DNA of 64,000 nucleotides from Burkholderia sp. BCC0506 (GTDB lineage Bacteria; Pseudomonadota; Gammaproteobacteria; Burkholderiales; Burkholderiaceae). The notes under the pieces were generated by a model that did no database searches, was not told the origin of the DNA, and saw only the letters and a list, made by a program, of their open reading frames with translations. The stretch covers positions 1-64,000 of the forward strand of contig NZ_CADFEN010000014.1 in the NCBI RefSeq assembly GCF_902833145.1, written 5' to 3'. The translations under genes were made by a program, and so were the position numbers. Position 1 is the stretch's first letter; the number at the start of each line of letters is the position of its first letter. Positions 10,781-20,530 of this stretch are shown one piece after another.

Positions 10781-10822
10781 GGTGCGGCCGGCTAGGTGCG
10801 GCCGGCTAGGCGCGGCCGGCCA
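10781..10822. repeat. Three tandem copies of a 14-bp unit
   Basis: GGTGCGGCCGGCTA occurs at 10781-10794 and 10795-10808, and as the variant GGCGCGGCCGGCCA at 10809-10822. It lies just downstream of the exbD stop. No function is evident; slipped-strand length variation is possible. Confidence 0.8.
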
Positions 10823-10860
10823 GGCGCGCAGCGGCTACCTGCGACGGCGGGGCGTGCGCG

Positions 10861-11289
10861 TTACTTCGCCTTTGCGCCCGGCTCCGTCACGAAGCCGAGC
10901 TTCGTCAAGCCGCCAGCCTGTGCGTCCGACATCACTTCCGCGACGTGCTCGTAGGCGACCTTGCGGTCCGCGCGCAGGTGCAATTCCGGCTGCGGCGTGC
11001 GTTTCGCGGCTTCCGCGATGCGTGCCTGCAGTTGTTCGCGCGTGACCGTGTGATCGTCCCACAGGATCGTGCCGTCGCCCTGGATCGCGACGTCGACGGT
11101 CTGCGGCTTTTCGTCGACGGGCTGGCTGCTGGCGTGCGGCAGGTCGATCTTCACCGCATGCTGCATCGCCGGGATCGTCACGAGGAAAATGATCAGGAGT
11201 ACGAGCATGACGTCGACGAGCGGCGTCATGTTGATCTCGCTCATCACGGCATCGTCGTCATCGTCGCTGAAACCGGTGTTCATGGCCAT
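10861..11289 (-). CDS. exbD: Biopolymer transport protein ExbD
   Basis: 142 aa, one N-terminal transmembrane helix (about 23-42) and a periplasmic ExbD/TolR domain. The proton-path aspartate is Asp26 in N-M-T-P-L-V-D-V-M-L-V-L-L-I-I-F-L-V. With ExbB it forms the proton-driven motor that energises TonB for siderophore and heme uptake. The start could be the first or third codon (M-A-M-N). Last gene of tonB-exbB-exbD, 13 bp after exbB. Confidence 0.93.
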   Translation of the reverse strand: MAMNTGFSDDDDDAVMSEINMTPLVDVMLVLLIIFLVTIPAMQHAVKIDLPHASSQPVDEKPQTVDVAIQGDGTILWDDHTVTREQLQARIAEAAKRTPQPELHLRADRKVAYEHVAEVMSDAQAGGLTKLGFVTEPGAKAK

Positions 11290-11302
11290 GGTTCACCTCG
11301 TC

Positions 11303-12037
11303 TCAGCTGGCGGCGCGCGATGCGAGACGCAGGCCGTCGCGCGTCGACGACGACGCGAGGCTCGCACCCGTCACGAAGTATGCGTGCAGGCCGTGCGCGA
11401 AGCGGCGCAGCTTGCTGACGACACCCTTGTTCGCGCGGGTCAGCGCGTTGTAGCCGAGCACTGCCGGAATCGCGACGAACAGGCCGAAGGCCGTCATGAT
11501 CAGCGATTCGCCGACCGGGCCCGCGACCTGGTCGATCGACGTCTGGCCGGTGGCGCCGATCGCGAGCAGCGCGTGGTAGATCCCCCAGACCGTGCCGAAC
11601 AGGCCGACGAACGGCGCCGTGCTGCCGACCGATGCGAGGATCGCGAGGCCGCTTTGCATGCGCGAGATGCCTTCGTCCATCGTGTCCTTCAGGCAGCGCG
11701 TGACCCAGTCCGACACGTCCATGCGGTCGTGCAGGTGCGGTTGCGTCTGATGGTGGTGGTCGGCGGCTTCCTTGCCCGACAGTGCGAGCGCGAGGAACGG
11801 GTTGTCGTTCGGCGTCGATGCGGCGAGGCCGAGCTTCTTGATGCCGTCGTCGAAATTGTCCGAGTGCCAGAATGCCTGTTCGGCATTCTTCGTGAGGCGG
11901 TTCAGGCGGATCACGTTCCAGCCCTTGATGACGATCACGATCCACGACAGGACCGACATCACGAGCAGCGTGATCGCAATGGCGCGCGTGACGAAATCAC
12001 CTTGCGCCCAGACGTGCGCGATACCGTAGCTTTGCAT
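11303..12037 (-). CDS. exbB: ExbB/TolQ/MotA family proton channel
   Basis: 244 aa with three transmembrane segments (about 16-38, 128-150 and 175-198) and the long cytoplasmic loop typical of ExbB. The second and third helices carry the conserved L-F-G-T-V-W-G-I motif and the A-F-G-L-F-V-A-I-P-A motif. Its place between tonB and exbD indicates ExbB rather than TolQ. It forms the pentameric stator through which protons drive TonB. Confidence 0.93.
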   Translation of the reverse strand: MQSYGIAHVWAQGDFVTRAIAITLLVMSVLSWIVIVIKGWNVIRLNRLTKNAEQAFWHSDNFDDGIKKLGLAASTPNDNPFLALALSGKEAADHHHQTQPHLHDRMDVSDWVTRCLKDTMDEGISRMQSGLAILASVGSTAPFVGLFGTVWGIYHALLAIGATGQTSIDQVAGPVGESLIMTAFGLFVAIPAVLGYNALTRANKGVVSKLRRFAHGLHAYFVTGASLASSSTRDGLRLASRAAS

Positions 12038-12073
12038 TTTTTTGTTTCCTTTGAATCTTCCGGATGAGGCAGG

Positions 12074-12805
12074 TTAGTCGGTGAGCCCGAAGCTGTAGGG
12101 CTGTGTGCGGGCGGCGCGGATCGCCTGGCCGTTCTCGATGTACGGACGGCAGGTGGTCGCGCGCATCGCGTCGAGTGCGGCGTCGTCGAGGCGCGGATAG
12201 CCGCTGCTCTTCTGCAGCTCGATGCTTTCGATCTTGCCGGTCACGCCGACGACGAAGTGAACATAGGCGGTACCCGATTCGCCGCGGCGGCGCGACATCG
12301 ACGGATAGTCAGGCTTCACGAAGTTGCATTGGAGCGTCGGCACGTTCTTCGGTGCGCTGACCTGCATCGTTTCGCGCGCCGGGTTCGGCGTGGCGGCCGG
12401 TGCGGCGGGAGCGGGCGCGGCGGGAGCAGGTGTCGGATCGGCGGCGGGAGCGGGCGCGGGTGACGGGGCAGGCGAGGGCGCAACCGGCAGCGGGGTCGGT
12501 TTCGCCGCTTTCTGCACCGGCTTCGGTTCGACCTTCGGCTTCACGCGGGGCACGGGCTTCGGCGGCGCGGGCTGCGCGATCGATTCGGCCGCGACCTGCT
12601 GCGCGATCGGCGCGGGCGTGATGAGCTGCGCGGTGATCGTCTGGACCTCGACCGATTTCGGCGGCGGCGCGTTGCGATGGAGCCACGCGGCCGTCAGCAT
12701 GATCGCGTGTGCGGCAAGCACGCCGACCGCGACGACGATCACTCGGGGATTCATACGTGGTGCAGCCGGCATGGCGCCGGCAGGAGCGAGATGCGAAGCC
12801 TGCAT
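12074..12805 (-). CDS. tonB: Energy transducer TonB
   Basis: 243 aa. A short cytoplasmic N-terminus, one transmembrane helix (about 21-43), a long Pro/Lys/Ala-rich periplasm-spanning region (about 48-145; P-K-P-V-P-R-V-K-P-K-V-E-P-K-P) and a C-terminal TonB domain (about 155-243) with the S-G-Y-P-R-L-D-D-A-A-L-D-A motif that contacts TonB boxes of outer-membrane receptors. A second in-frame ATG 17 codons in is an alternative start. First recognised gene of tonB-exbB-exbD. A 20-codon ORF lies 51 bp upstream on the same strand. Confidence 0.93.
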   Translation of the reverse strand: MQASHLAPAGAMPAAPRMNPRVIVVAVGVLAAHAIMLTAAWLHRNAPPPKSVEVQTITAQLITPAPIAQQVAAESIAQPAPPKPVPRVKPKVEPKPVQKAAKPTPLPVAPSPAPSPAPAPAADPTPAPAAPAPAAPAATPNPARETMQVSAPKNVPTLQCNFVKPDYPSMSRRRGESGTAYVHFVVGVTGKIESIELQKSSGYPRLDDAALDAMRATTCRPYIENGQAIRAARTQPYSFGLTD

Positions 12806-12856
12806 GTTAGCTTGAAAGAACGACGTCGCACCCGGGGCGCGGCGGGTGAATCGGCA

Positions 12857-12919
12857 TCACTTGCGGAAGATCAGCAGCGAGATGCAAACGGTGGTTACGA
12901 ATCCGATCAGCAATTCCAT
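12857..12919 (-). CDS. Candidate 20-aa membrane microprotein or tonB leader peptide
   Basis: A 20-codon ORF with an excellent ribosome-binding site (AAGGAG six bases before ATG). The product is almost entirely one hydrophobic helix (starts M-E-L-L-I-G-F, ends L-L-I-F-R-K), with a negative N-terminus and a positive C-terminus. It lies between bfd and tonB on the same strand, 51 bp before tonB. It could be a small inner-membrane protein acting with the TonB motor, or a translated leader; no family is recognised. The strong Shine-Dalgarno and clean helix argue against chance, but an ORF this short cannot be proven from one sequence. Confidence 0.5.
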   Translation of the reverse strand: MELLIGFVTTVCISLLIFRK

Positions 12920-12982
12920 CACAGGCTCCTTGGCAGGTAAGCCGTTGGCTCGCGCGGACGGTGGCTTGCTGACGGTCAAGAC

Positions 12983-13005
12983 AAAAAATGCGGCCGGGGC
13001 CGCAT
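12983..13005 (-). terminator. Terminator or attenuator after bfd
   Basis: On the minus strand ATGCGGCC-CC-GGCCGCAT is followed by TTTTTTG. It lies 19 bp after the bfd stop. Because no good promoter is seen between it and tonB, partial readthrough may feed tonB-exbB-exbD (inference). Confidence 0.75.
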
Positions 13006-13023
13006 GCGTACGCTTCGCGCCGC

Positions 13024-13260
13024 TCAGGCCGCCTTGCGGTCGTAGAACGTGACCGGGATCGGATGAGCATGATGCTCGACACCGCACCGGCTCGCGCAGA
13101 CGCCTTGCTCGGCCATGAGGTCGCGTACGGACTCCTCGCACTTGCCGCAGCACGTGGCCACGCCGAGCTCGAACTGGAGTTCATCGAAAGAGTTCACGCC
13201 CTCGGCGAGGGACGCGCGAATCTTGCGATCGGAAACAGACTTGCACACGCAGACGATCAT
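13024..13260 (-). CDS. bfd: Bacterioferritin-associated ferredoxin
   Basis: 78 aa with the BFD-like [2Fe-2S] domain. Ligands are Cys4 and Cys6 in M-I-V-C-V-C and Cys38 and Cys41 in C-C-G-K-C-E, matching the CxC...CxxC family pattern. Bfd binds bacterioferritin and supplies electrons for release of stored iron when the cell is iron-starved. Consistent with that, its promoter carries a Fur box. bfr lies 1 kb away on the same strand beyond murI. The C-terminal 20 residues (H-H-A-H-P-I-P-V) are an extra tail. Confidence 0.93.
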   Translation of the reverse strand: MIVCVCKSVSDRKIRASLAEGVNSFDELQFELGVATCCGKCEESVRDLMAEQGVCASRCGVEHHAHPIPVTFYDRKAA

Positions 13261-13282
13261 GATGAGTTGCGATAGCTAACGT

Positions 13283-13322
13283 TAATGCGAATTATTATCA
13301 TTAATTTTGCCGGTGTTGACAA
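13283..13322 (-). promoter_or_regulatory. bfd promoter overlapped by a Fur box
   Basis: On the minus strand, -35 TTGTCA (13317-13322), a 17-bp spacer and -10 GATAAT (13294-13299). A Fur-like palindrome (13283-13303; plus strand TAATGCGAATTATTATCATT) covers the -10 box and predicted start point. Confidence 0.7.
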
Positions 13323-13408
13323 GCATGGGTCGGGCTTTTTTTAAGGTCATCGGACCCTTGAAACGATGGGGCGGGGGACACCGCGGCGGGAGCCGGCGTA
13401 CCGGCGCG

Positions 13409-14266
13409 TCAGGCGGTCGCGCAGGCGCGCGCGTTCGGCGAGGAAATGGTGACGGATTCGACCGGCGCATCGAGGCCGAGCAGCGTCGATGCGAGCGCGC
13501 GCAGTTGCAGGCCGTCGCTCGTCGAGCAGAAGCGCGGCGGCGCGGCATGCGTGCCGGCCGGCGCGCGCAGCCCGCGTTCGTCGAGCACCCGCGCGAGCTG
13601 GCGGGCGATGGCATCGCTCGTGTCGACGATCGTCAGGCGCTCGCCAACAAGGTCACGAATTGTTTCTGTGAAGAACGGATAGTGCGTGCAGCCGAGTACC
13701 AGCGTATCGGCACCGTCGTCGAGCATCGGCTGTAGATAACGCTGAAGCAGCGCACGCAATGCGGGCGAGTTCGTATCGCCGCGTTCGATCGCCTCGACGA
13801 GCCCGTGGCCGGGCTGGCAGATGAAGCGGCGGCCGGCGCCGTAGCGGTCGAGCAGCGCCTGGAAGCGCGGGCTGTTCAGCGTCGACTGCGTGGCGAGCAC
13901 GCCCGCGACGCCGGTCGTGGACAGCGCGGCGGCCGGCTTGATGCCCGGCTCGACGCCGACGAGCGGGATCGACAGGCGTTCGCGGATGGCCGCGATCGCC
14001 CGTGCCGTTGCCGTGTTGCACGCGATGACGAGCGCTTTCGCGCCTTCGCGGGCGAGCCACTCGCCGATGGCCAGCGTGCGTTCCGTAATGAATGCCTCGT
14101 CGCGCGGGCCATATGGCGCGTGGTGCGAGTCGGCGACGTAGACGAACGATTCGTCGGGCAGGTGCGCGCGCGCGGCGCGCAGCACCGACAGGCCGCCGAG
14201 CCCCGAGTCGAAGATGCCGACAGGGGCGGCGGCGCGCGGCGCGGGAGCGGCGGACGGATTCGTCAT
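13409..14266 (-). CDS. murI: Glutamate racemase
   Basis: 285 aa, cofactor-independent racemase making D-glutamate for peptidoglycan. Both catalytic cysteines are in their motifs: Cys83 in A-C-N-T-A-T-A and Cys193 in G-C-T-H-Y-P-F. The N-terminal F-D-S-G-L-G-G-L-S (Asp20/Ser21) and D-S-x-x-x-P-Y-G substrate motifs are present. Length is slightly above the usual 265 aa because of an Ala/Pro-rich N-terminus. It lies between bfd and bfr; the neighbours are iron genes and no functional link is apparent. Confidence 0.95.
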   Translation of the reverse strand: MTNPSAAPAPRAAAPVGIFDSGLGGLSVLRAARAHLPDESFVYVADSHHAPYGPRDEAFITERTLAIGEWLAREGAKALVIACNTATARAIAAIRERLSIPLVGVEPGIKPAAALSTTGVAGVLATQSTLNSPRFQALLDRYGAGRRFICQPGHGLVEAIERGDTNSPALRALLQRYLQPMLDDGADTLVLGCTHYPFFTETIRDLVGERLTIVDTSDAIARQLARVLDERGLRAPAGTHAAPPRFCSTSDGLQLRALASTLLGLDAPVESVTISSPNARACATA

Positions 14267-14300
14267 CGTCAGGCGGGCGGCGGACTGGCGGGCAGGGCGA

Positions 14301-14777
14301 TTACTCGGGCGAACCCATCATCGTTTGCTGGTAGTTCTGCAGGCCGACCTTGCCGATCAGGTCGATCTGCGTCTCGAGCCAGTCGATGTGTTCTTCGGTG
14401 TCGTCGAGGATCTTTTCGAAGATCTCGCGCGACACGTAGTCGCGCACCGATTCGCAGTAGGCGATCGCTTCCTTGCAGGTGGACTGCGAGATCTGCTCGA
14501 GCTTCAGGTCGCACTTCAGGATCTCTTCGGTTTCCTCGCCGACGAGCAGCTTGTGCAGGTCCTGCAGGTTCGGCAGGCCGTCGAGCATGAACACGCGCTC
14601 GATCAGCCAGTCGGCGTGCTTCATTTCGCCGATCGACTCGTCGTATTCGTGCTTGCCGAGCTTGTCGAGGCCCCAGTGCTTGTACATGCGCGCATGCAGG
14701 AAGTACTGGTTGATCGCCGTGAGTTCATTCTTCAGTTGGGCGTTCAGATATTCGATGACTTTCTTGTCGCCTTGCAT
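14301..14777 (-). CDS. bfr: Bacterioferritin
   Basis: 158 aa, the usual length. It forms a 24-mer iron-storage shell with heme at subunit interfaces. Ferroxidase residues by E. coli numbering: Glu18, Glu51 and His54 (E-M-K-H), Glu94 and His130. Met52, the heme ligand, is present. Position 127, normally Glu in the second E-x-x-H, reads Thr here (T-E-E-H), with Glu at 128 and 129. AAGGA lies 9 bases before the start. Works with Bfd, encoded about 1 kb downstream on the same strand. Confidence 0.96.
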   Translation of the reverse strand: MQGDKKVIEYLNAQLKNELTAINQYFLHARMYKHWGLDKLGKHEYDESIGEMKHADWLIERVFMLDGLPNLQDLHKLLVGEETEEILKCDLKLEQISQSTCKEAIAYCESVRDYVSREIFEKILDDTEEHIDWLETQIDLIGKVGLQNYQQTMMGSPE

Positions 14778-14873
14778 GGCTGTTCCTTGTTCAGTGGGGC
14801 TTCAGAAACCGAACGATAATCGCTCGAACGAGAAAAGCCAAGCCTCGAAGCCTTGTCGGGCCTGCCTTTTGCG

Positions 14874-14928
14874 TGTAATGAGAATCAGCCTTGAACAACC
14901 GGCCGCGGACAATAATGAGAATGAGAAG
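14874..14928. promoter_or_regulatory. Fur-like repeats near bfr
   Basis: Two copies of AATGAGAAT, at 14877-14885 and 14914-14922. The second is part of AATAATGAGAATGAGAAG (14911-14928), three consecutive GATAAT-like hexamers. They lie between the fumarase terminator and bfr, where a bfr promoter would be; a clear -35/-10 pair was not found. Confidence 0.45.
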
Positions 14929-14957
14929 TAAAAAGGCCGGACATCCGTCCGGCCTTT
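14929..14957 (-). terminator. Terminator of the fumarase gene
   Basis: On the minus strand AAAGGCCGGAC-GGAT-GTCCGGCCTTT followed by a T-run. It lies 13 bp after the fumarase stop codon. Confidence 0.9.
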
Positions 14958-14970
14958 CGTTCGATCGCGC

Positions 14971-16494
14971 TTAAGCGGTGGCGACCGGGATCTTGCCGAT
15001 CTTCGCCTGCCATTCCTTCGGACCCGTCTGGTGCACCGACGTACCCGACGAATCGACGGCCACCGTCACCGGCATGTCCTGCACGTCGAACTCGTAGATC
15101 GCTTCCATGCCGAGGTCTTCGAACGCGAGCACCTTCGCGCCGCGGATCGCCTTCGACACGAGGTAGGCCGCGCCGCCGACCGCCATCAGGTAGGCCGCCT
15201 TGTGCTTCTTGATCGCGTCGATCGCGACCGGGCCGCGCTCGGCCTTGCCGACCATCGAGATCAGACCCGTCTGAGCGAGCATCGTCTCGGTGAACTTGTC
15301 CATGCGCGTGGCCGTCGTCGGGCCGGCCGGGCCGACCACTTCGTCGCGTACCGGATCGACCGGGCCGACGTAGTAGATCACGCGGTTCGTGAAGTCGACC
15401 GGCAGCTTCTCGCCCTTCGCGAGCATGTCGGCGATGCGCTTGTGCGCGGCGTCGCGGCCGGTGAGCATCTTGCCCGACAGCAGCAGCGTCTGGCCCGGCG
15501 TCCAGCTCGCGACTTCTTCCGGCGTCAGCGTGTTCAGGTCGACGCGCTTGCTGGTTTCCGTGTTCGGTTCCCACTGCACCTTCGGCCAGGCGTCGAGCGA
15601 CGGCGCTTCGAGCTTGGCCGGGCCCGAGCCGTCGAGCACGAAGTGCGCGTGGCGCGTGGCCGCGCAGTTCGGGATCAGCGCGACCGGCTTCGAGGCCGCG
15701 TGCGTCGGTGCAGCCATGATCTTCACGTCGAGCACGGTCGCGAGGCCGCCGAGGCCCTGCGCGCCGATGCCGAGCGCGTTGACCTTCTCGTGCAGTTCGA
15801 CGCGCAGTTCCTCGACCCAGTCCTTCGGGCCGCGCGCGATGATTTCCTGGATGTCGATCGGCTCCATCAGCGATTCCTTCGCCATCAGCATCGCCTTCTC
15901 GGCGGTGCCGCCGATGCCGATCCCGAGCATGCCCGGCGGGCACCAGCCGGCGCCCATCGTCGGGACCGTCTTCAGCACCCAGTCGACGATCGAGTCGGAC
16001 GGGTTCAGCATCACGAACTTCGACTTGTTTTCCGAGCCGCCGCCCTTCGCCGCGACCTGCACGTCGACCTTGTCGCCCGGCACGATCTCGTAGTGGATCA
16101 CGGCCGGCGTGTTGTCCTTCGTGTTCTTGCGGGCGCCTTCCGGCGGATTGACGATCGATGCGCGCAGCACGTTGTCCGGGTGCGTGTAACCGCGGCGCAC
16201 GCCTTCGTTGATCATGTCGGTGAGGCCCATCGTCGCGCCGTCCCAGCGCACGTCCATGCCGACCTTCACGAAGATCGTGACGATGCCGGTGTCCTGACAG
16301 ATCGGGCGCTTGCCCTCCGCGCACATGCGGCTGTTCGTGAGGATCTGCGCGATCGCGTCCTTCGCCGCCGGGCTCTCTTCCAGCTCGTACGCGCGGCCGA
16401 GAGCCTGGATGTAGTCGAGCGGGTGATAGTAGCTGATGTACTGCAGCGAATCCGCGATGCTCTGGATCAGGTCTTCCTGTTTGATGACGGTCAT
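14971..16494 (-). CDS. fumA: Fumarate hydratase, class I (4Fe-4S)
   Basis: 507 aa, the oxygen-sensitive iron-sulfur fumarase of the TCA cycle (fumarate + water to L-malate). The three cluster cysteines are Cys66 (I-C-Q-D-T-G), Cys185 (W-C-P-P-G-M) and Cys277 (N-C-A-A-T-R-H). Spacing matches single-chain class I fumarases, which join the alpha and beta fumarase domains. The start at 16494 (M-T-V-I-K-Q) was chosen over a longer open frame because it matches family length. It is 44 bp downstream of yqhA and ends at its own terminator. Confidence 0.95.
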   Translation of the reverse strand: MTVIKQEDLIQSIADSLQYISYYHPLDYIQALGRAYELEESPAAKDAIAQILTNSRMCAEGKRPICQDTGIVTIFVKVGMDVRWDGATMGLTDMINEGVRRGYTHPDNVLRASIVNPPEGARKNTKDNTPAVIHYEIVPGDKVDVQVAAKGGGSENKSKFVMLNPSDSIVDWVLKTVPTMGAGWCPPGMLGIGIGGTAEKAMLMAKESLMEPIDIQEIIARGPKDWVEELRVELHEKVNALGIGAQGLGGLATVLDVKIMAAPTHAASKPVALIPNCAATRHAHFVLDGSGPAKLEAPSLDAWPKVQWEPNTETSKRVDLNTLTPEEVASWTPGQTLLLSGKMLTGRDAAHKRIADMLAKGEKLPVDFTNRVIYYVGPVDPVRDEVVGPAGPTTATRMDKFTETMLAQTGLISMVGKAERGPVAIDAIKKHKAAYLMAVGGAAYLVSKAIRGAKVLAFEDLGMEAIYEFDVQDMPVTVAVDSSGTSVHQTGPKEWQAKIGKIPVATA

Positions 16495-16538
16495 GGCTGA
16501 GACTCTGTGGGGACAGTGGGGAAGGGGTTGCCGACGGT

Positions 16539-17123
16539 TCAGGCCGCCGGTCGGGACGCCGCGGGCGCATGCGTCTCGTGGAAATGGGCCGGGTGCGTGT
16601 GCGTCGTCAGGCGGTCGACCCACGCCATCACGAGCGCCGACACGAGGAACGACACGTGGATGATCACCTGCCACATGATCGCGTGCGTCGTGTGCTGGTC
16701 GGGGTTGATGAAGGTCTTCAGCAGGTGGATCGACGAAATGCTGATCAGCGCCATCGACAGCTTGACCTTCAGCACGCCCGCGTTCACGTGGTCGAGCCAT
16801 TCGGGCTCGTCGGGGTGACCTTCGATGCCGAGCCGCGACACGAACGTCTCATACCCGCCGACGATCACCATGATCAGCAGGTTCGAGATCATCACCACGT
16901 CGATCAGGCCGAGCACCGCGAGCATCACGCTGATTTCGTCGAGGCCCGTCGCATGCGACAGCAGGTGCCAGACTTCTTTCAGGAACAGGAACACGTAGAC
17001 GGCTTGCGCGACGATCAGGCCGAGGTAAAGCGGAACCTGGAGCCAGCGGCTCATGAAAATCAGCGCGGGAAGCGGGCGAAGCGGGCGACGGCCGGGACGG
17101 CCGGGCGAATGCGGGGCGGACAT
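16539..17123 (-). CDS. YqhA/UPF0114 family membrane protein
   Basis: 194 aa with about four transmembrane helices. It matches the TIGR00645/YqhA pattern: S-R-W-L-x-x-P-x-Y-x-G-L at the first helix, V-G-G-Y-E-x-F-V-S-x-L in the centre, I-S-S-I-H-L-L-K and D-R-L-T near the end. Function in the family is unknown. The start at 17123 leaves a Pro/Arg-rich leader before the first helix; an internal ATG (M-S-R-W-L-Q) is the alternative. Likely co-transcribed with the fumarase gene 44 bp downstream. Confidence 0.85.
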   Translation of the reverse strand: MSAPHSPGRPGRRPLRPLPALIFMSRWLQVPLYLGLIVAQAVYVFLFLKEVWHLLSHATGLDEISVMLAVLGLIDVVMISNLLIMVIVGGYETFVSRLGIEGHPDEPEWLDHVNAGVLKVKLSMALISISSIHLLKTFINPDQHTTHAIMWQVIIHVSFLVSALVMAWVDRLTTHTHPAHFHETHAPAASRPAA

Positions 17124-17185
17124 GTCGGAGTACGGGCGCGGTGCGCAGGTATCGGGGGTAATCTTGAAAAGGCGCGCTATTGTAA

Positions 17186-17227
17186 CGCGTCGGCCGGCGC
17201 GGCTGCAGCGACGCGCCGGCCGACGCG
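17186..17227. other. Perfect 16-bp-stem hairpin in the yqhA-EamA gap
   Basis: CGCGTCGGCCGGCGCG / CGCGCCGGCCGACGCG around a 10-base loop. No U-run follows on the minus strand, so it is an inefficient terminator or processing hairpin between the EamA gene and yqhA. Confidence 0.6.
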
Positions 17228-17236
17228 GGGGACGGA

Positions 17237-18145
17237 TCAGGAGGCGGCGGCCGGCACGCGTTTCACGCGCAGGCTCGCGAGCACGATGCCGGCGACGACG
17301 CACGCGAGCGCGACGCCGTGCGCGAGCGTCGGGCGCTCGCCGAGGAATGCGATGCCGTACGCGGCCGCGGCGATCGGCAGCACCGCGCTGAACACGCCGG
17401 CGAGGCTGCCCGGCACGTGCCGGATGCCCTTCATCCACAGCCAGAACGAGAAGATGCTGGCCGACAGCCCGTACCAGACGACGAGCGCCCACGTGCCGGC
17501 GGGCACGCTCGCGTAATCGAAGTGCCACAGCGCCGTCGCGCCGAGCGGCAGCATCAGGAACAGGCCGAACAGGTGGGTATACGCGCAGATGTCGATCGGC
17601 GCGAGCGTCTGCGTGAGCCGGCGCGACAGGATCACGTAGATCGATTCGCAGCACACCGCGCCGAGGATCAGCAGATTGCCCGCCAGCGAGCCGGACGCGT
17701 CGCCCTGCGCGCCGTGGCCGGCCGCGCTGCCGTTGGCGAGGTTGATCGTCACGACGCCGACGATCGCGAGCGCGATCGACACGAGCGCACGGCCGTTCGG
17801 TTTTTCACGCAGGATCAGCCATGCGAACAGCGCGACGATCGCCGGAATCGTGCTCGTGATGACGCCCGCGGCCACCGCGCTCGTGCGCTGCACGCCGTTG
17901 AGCATCAGCAGCGTGAACATGAAGGTGCCGAAGAACGCTTGCAGGAACAGGTTCAGCCATTCGCCGCGCTTGACCGCGCGCATCTTCACGGGGCTGAACA
18001 GCGGCCACAGCACGGCGATCGCGATCACGAAGCGCAGCGTGGCGAGGATCGCGACGGGGACGAATGCAACGATGGATTTACCGATACCGACGTTGCTGCC
18101 GACGAACAGCATCGACAGGATGAGGAAGAGGGCGTAGCGATTCAA
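17237..18145 (-). CDS. DMT superfamily permease, EamA domain
   Basis: 302 aa with about ten transmembrane helices arranged as two EamA repeats (roughly 1-140 and 155-295). Repeat signatures are visible: A-x-x-R-F-V-I-A near residue 38 and the W-L-I-L-R-E-K-P and F-L-G-E-R-P-T motifs ending each half. These transporters export amino acids or other metabolites; the substrate cannot be read. Upstream of yqhA on the same strand, separated by a strong hairpin. Confidence 0.88.
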   Translation of the reverse strand: MNRYALFLILSMLFVGSNVGIGKSIVAFVPVAILATLRFVIAIAVLWPLFSPVKMRAVKRGEWLNLFLQAFFGTFMFTLLMLNGVQRTSAVAAGVITSTIPAIVALFAWLILREKPNGRALVSIALAIVGVVTINLANGSAAGHGAQGDASGSLAGNLLILGAVCCESIYVILSRRLTQTLAPIDICAYTHLFGLFLMLPLGATALWHFDYASVPAGTWALVVWYGLSASIFSFWLWMKGIRHVPGSLAGVFSAVLPIAAAAYGIAFLGERPTLAHGVALACVVAGIVLASLRVKRVPAAAS

Positions 18146-18462
18146 GCTGGAATCCGGAAGGCGAGTTCAGTTAGGATTGTAGGGTCGCGGTTGTAACAGC
18201 GTAAAGCCGAGCTCGATGCGGCGCTCCGCGCGCGAAACGCCAGGCCGCGTAAGTGACGGGTAAGTTGGAGCGCTTATCGTGGAAACCGCCGGGCCGCGAG
18301 TCACGTTCGCGTGATGTGGTGCGGCGCAGCATCGCGCGCAGGCTTTCGCGGCCGCGTGCAGGTGGGTGGGAGACAGCGGCGCGCACGCGCCGGCCAAGAC
18401 GACGCGCGGCGCGCACGATCGCGCCGCCATGCAGAGGATTCATGTTCACCAAGGGGTAGTCG
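18146..18462. other. Intergenic region upstream of acs and the EamA gene
   Basis: A 317-bp divergent gap. No gene is supported. It must hold the acs and EamA promoters, but no convincing sigma70 or sigma54 box was found. The acs start has an AAGGGG ribosome-binding site. Confidence 0.5.
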
Positions 18463-20445
<1,983 letters not shown>

Positions 20446-20474
20446 GCACCAGCCGGTTGCGCATCATGCGCACG

Positions 20475-20517
20475 AGCCCCTGCGCGGCAATCCCGATTGC
20501 CCGCGCAGGGGCTTTTT
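20475..20517 (+). terminator. Terminator after acs
   Basis: AGCCCCTGCGCGG-CAATC / GATTGCCCGCGCAGGGGCT, one bulged base, then TTTTT. It ends only 13 bases before the DUF485 start codon, so readthrough or a promoter inside the hairpin region must serve the downstream genes. Confidence 0.85.
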
Positions 20518-20530
20518 GCTACATAACGGC

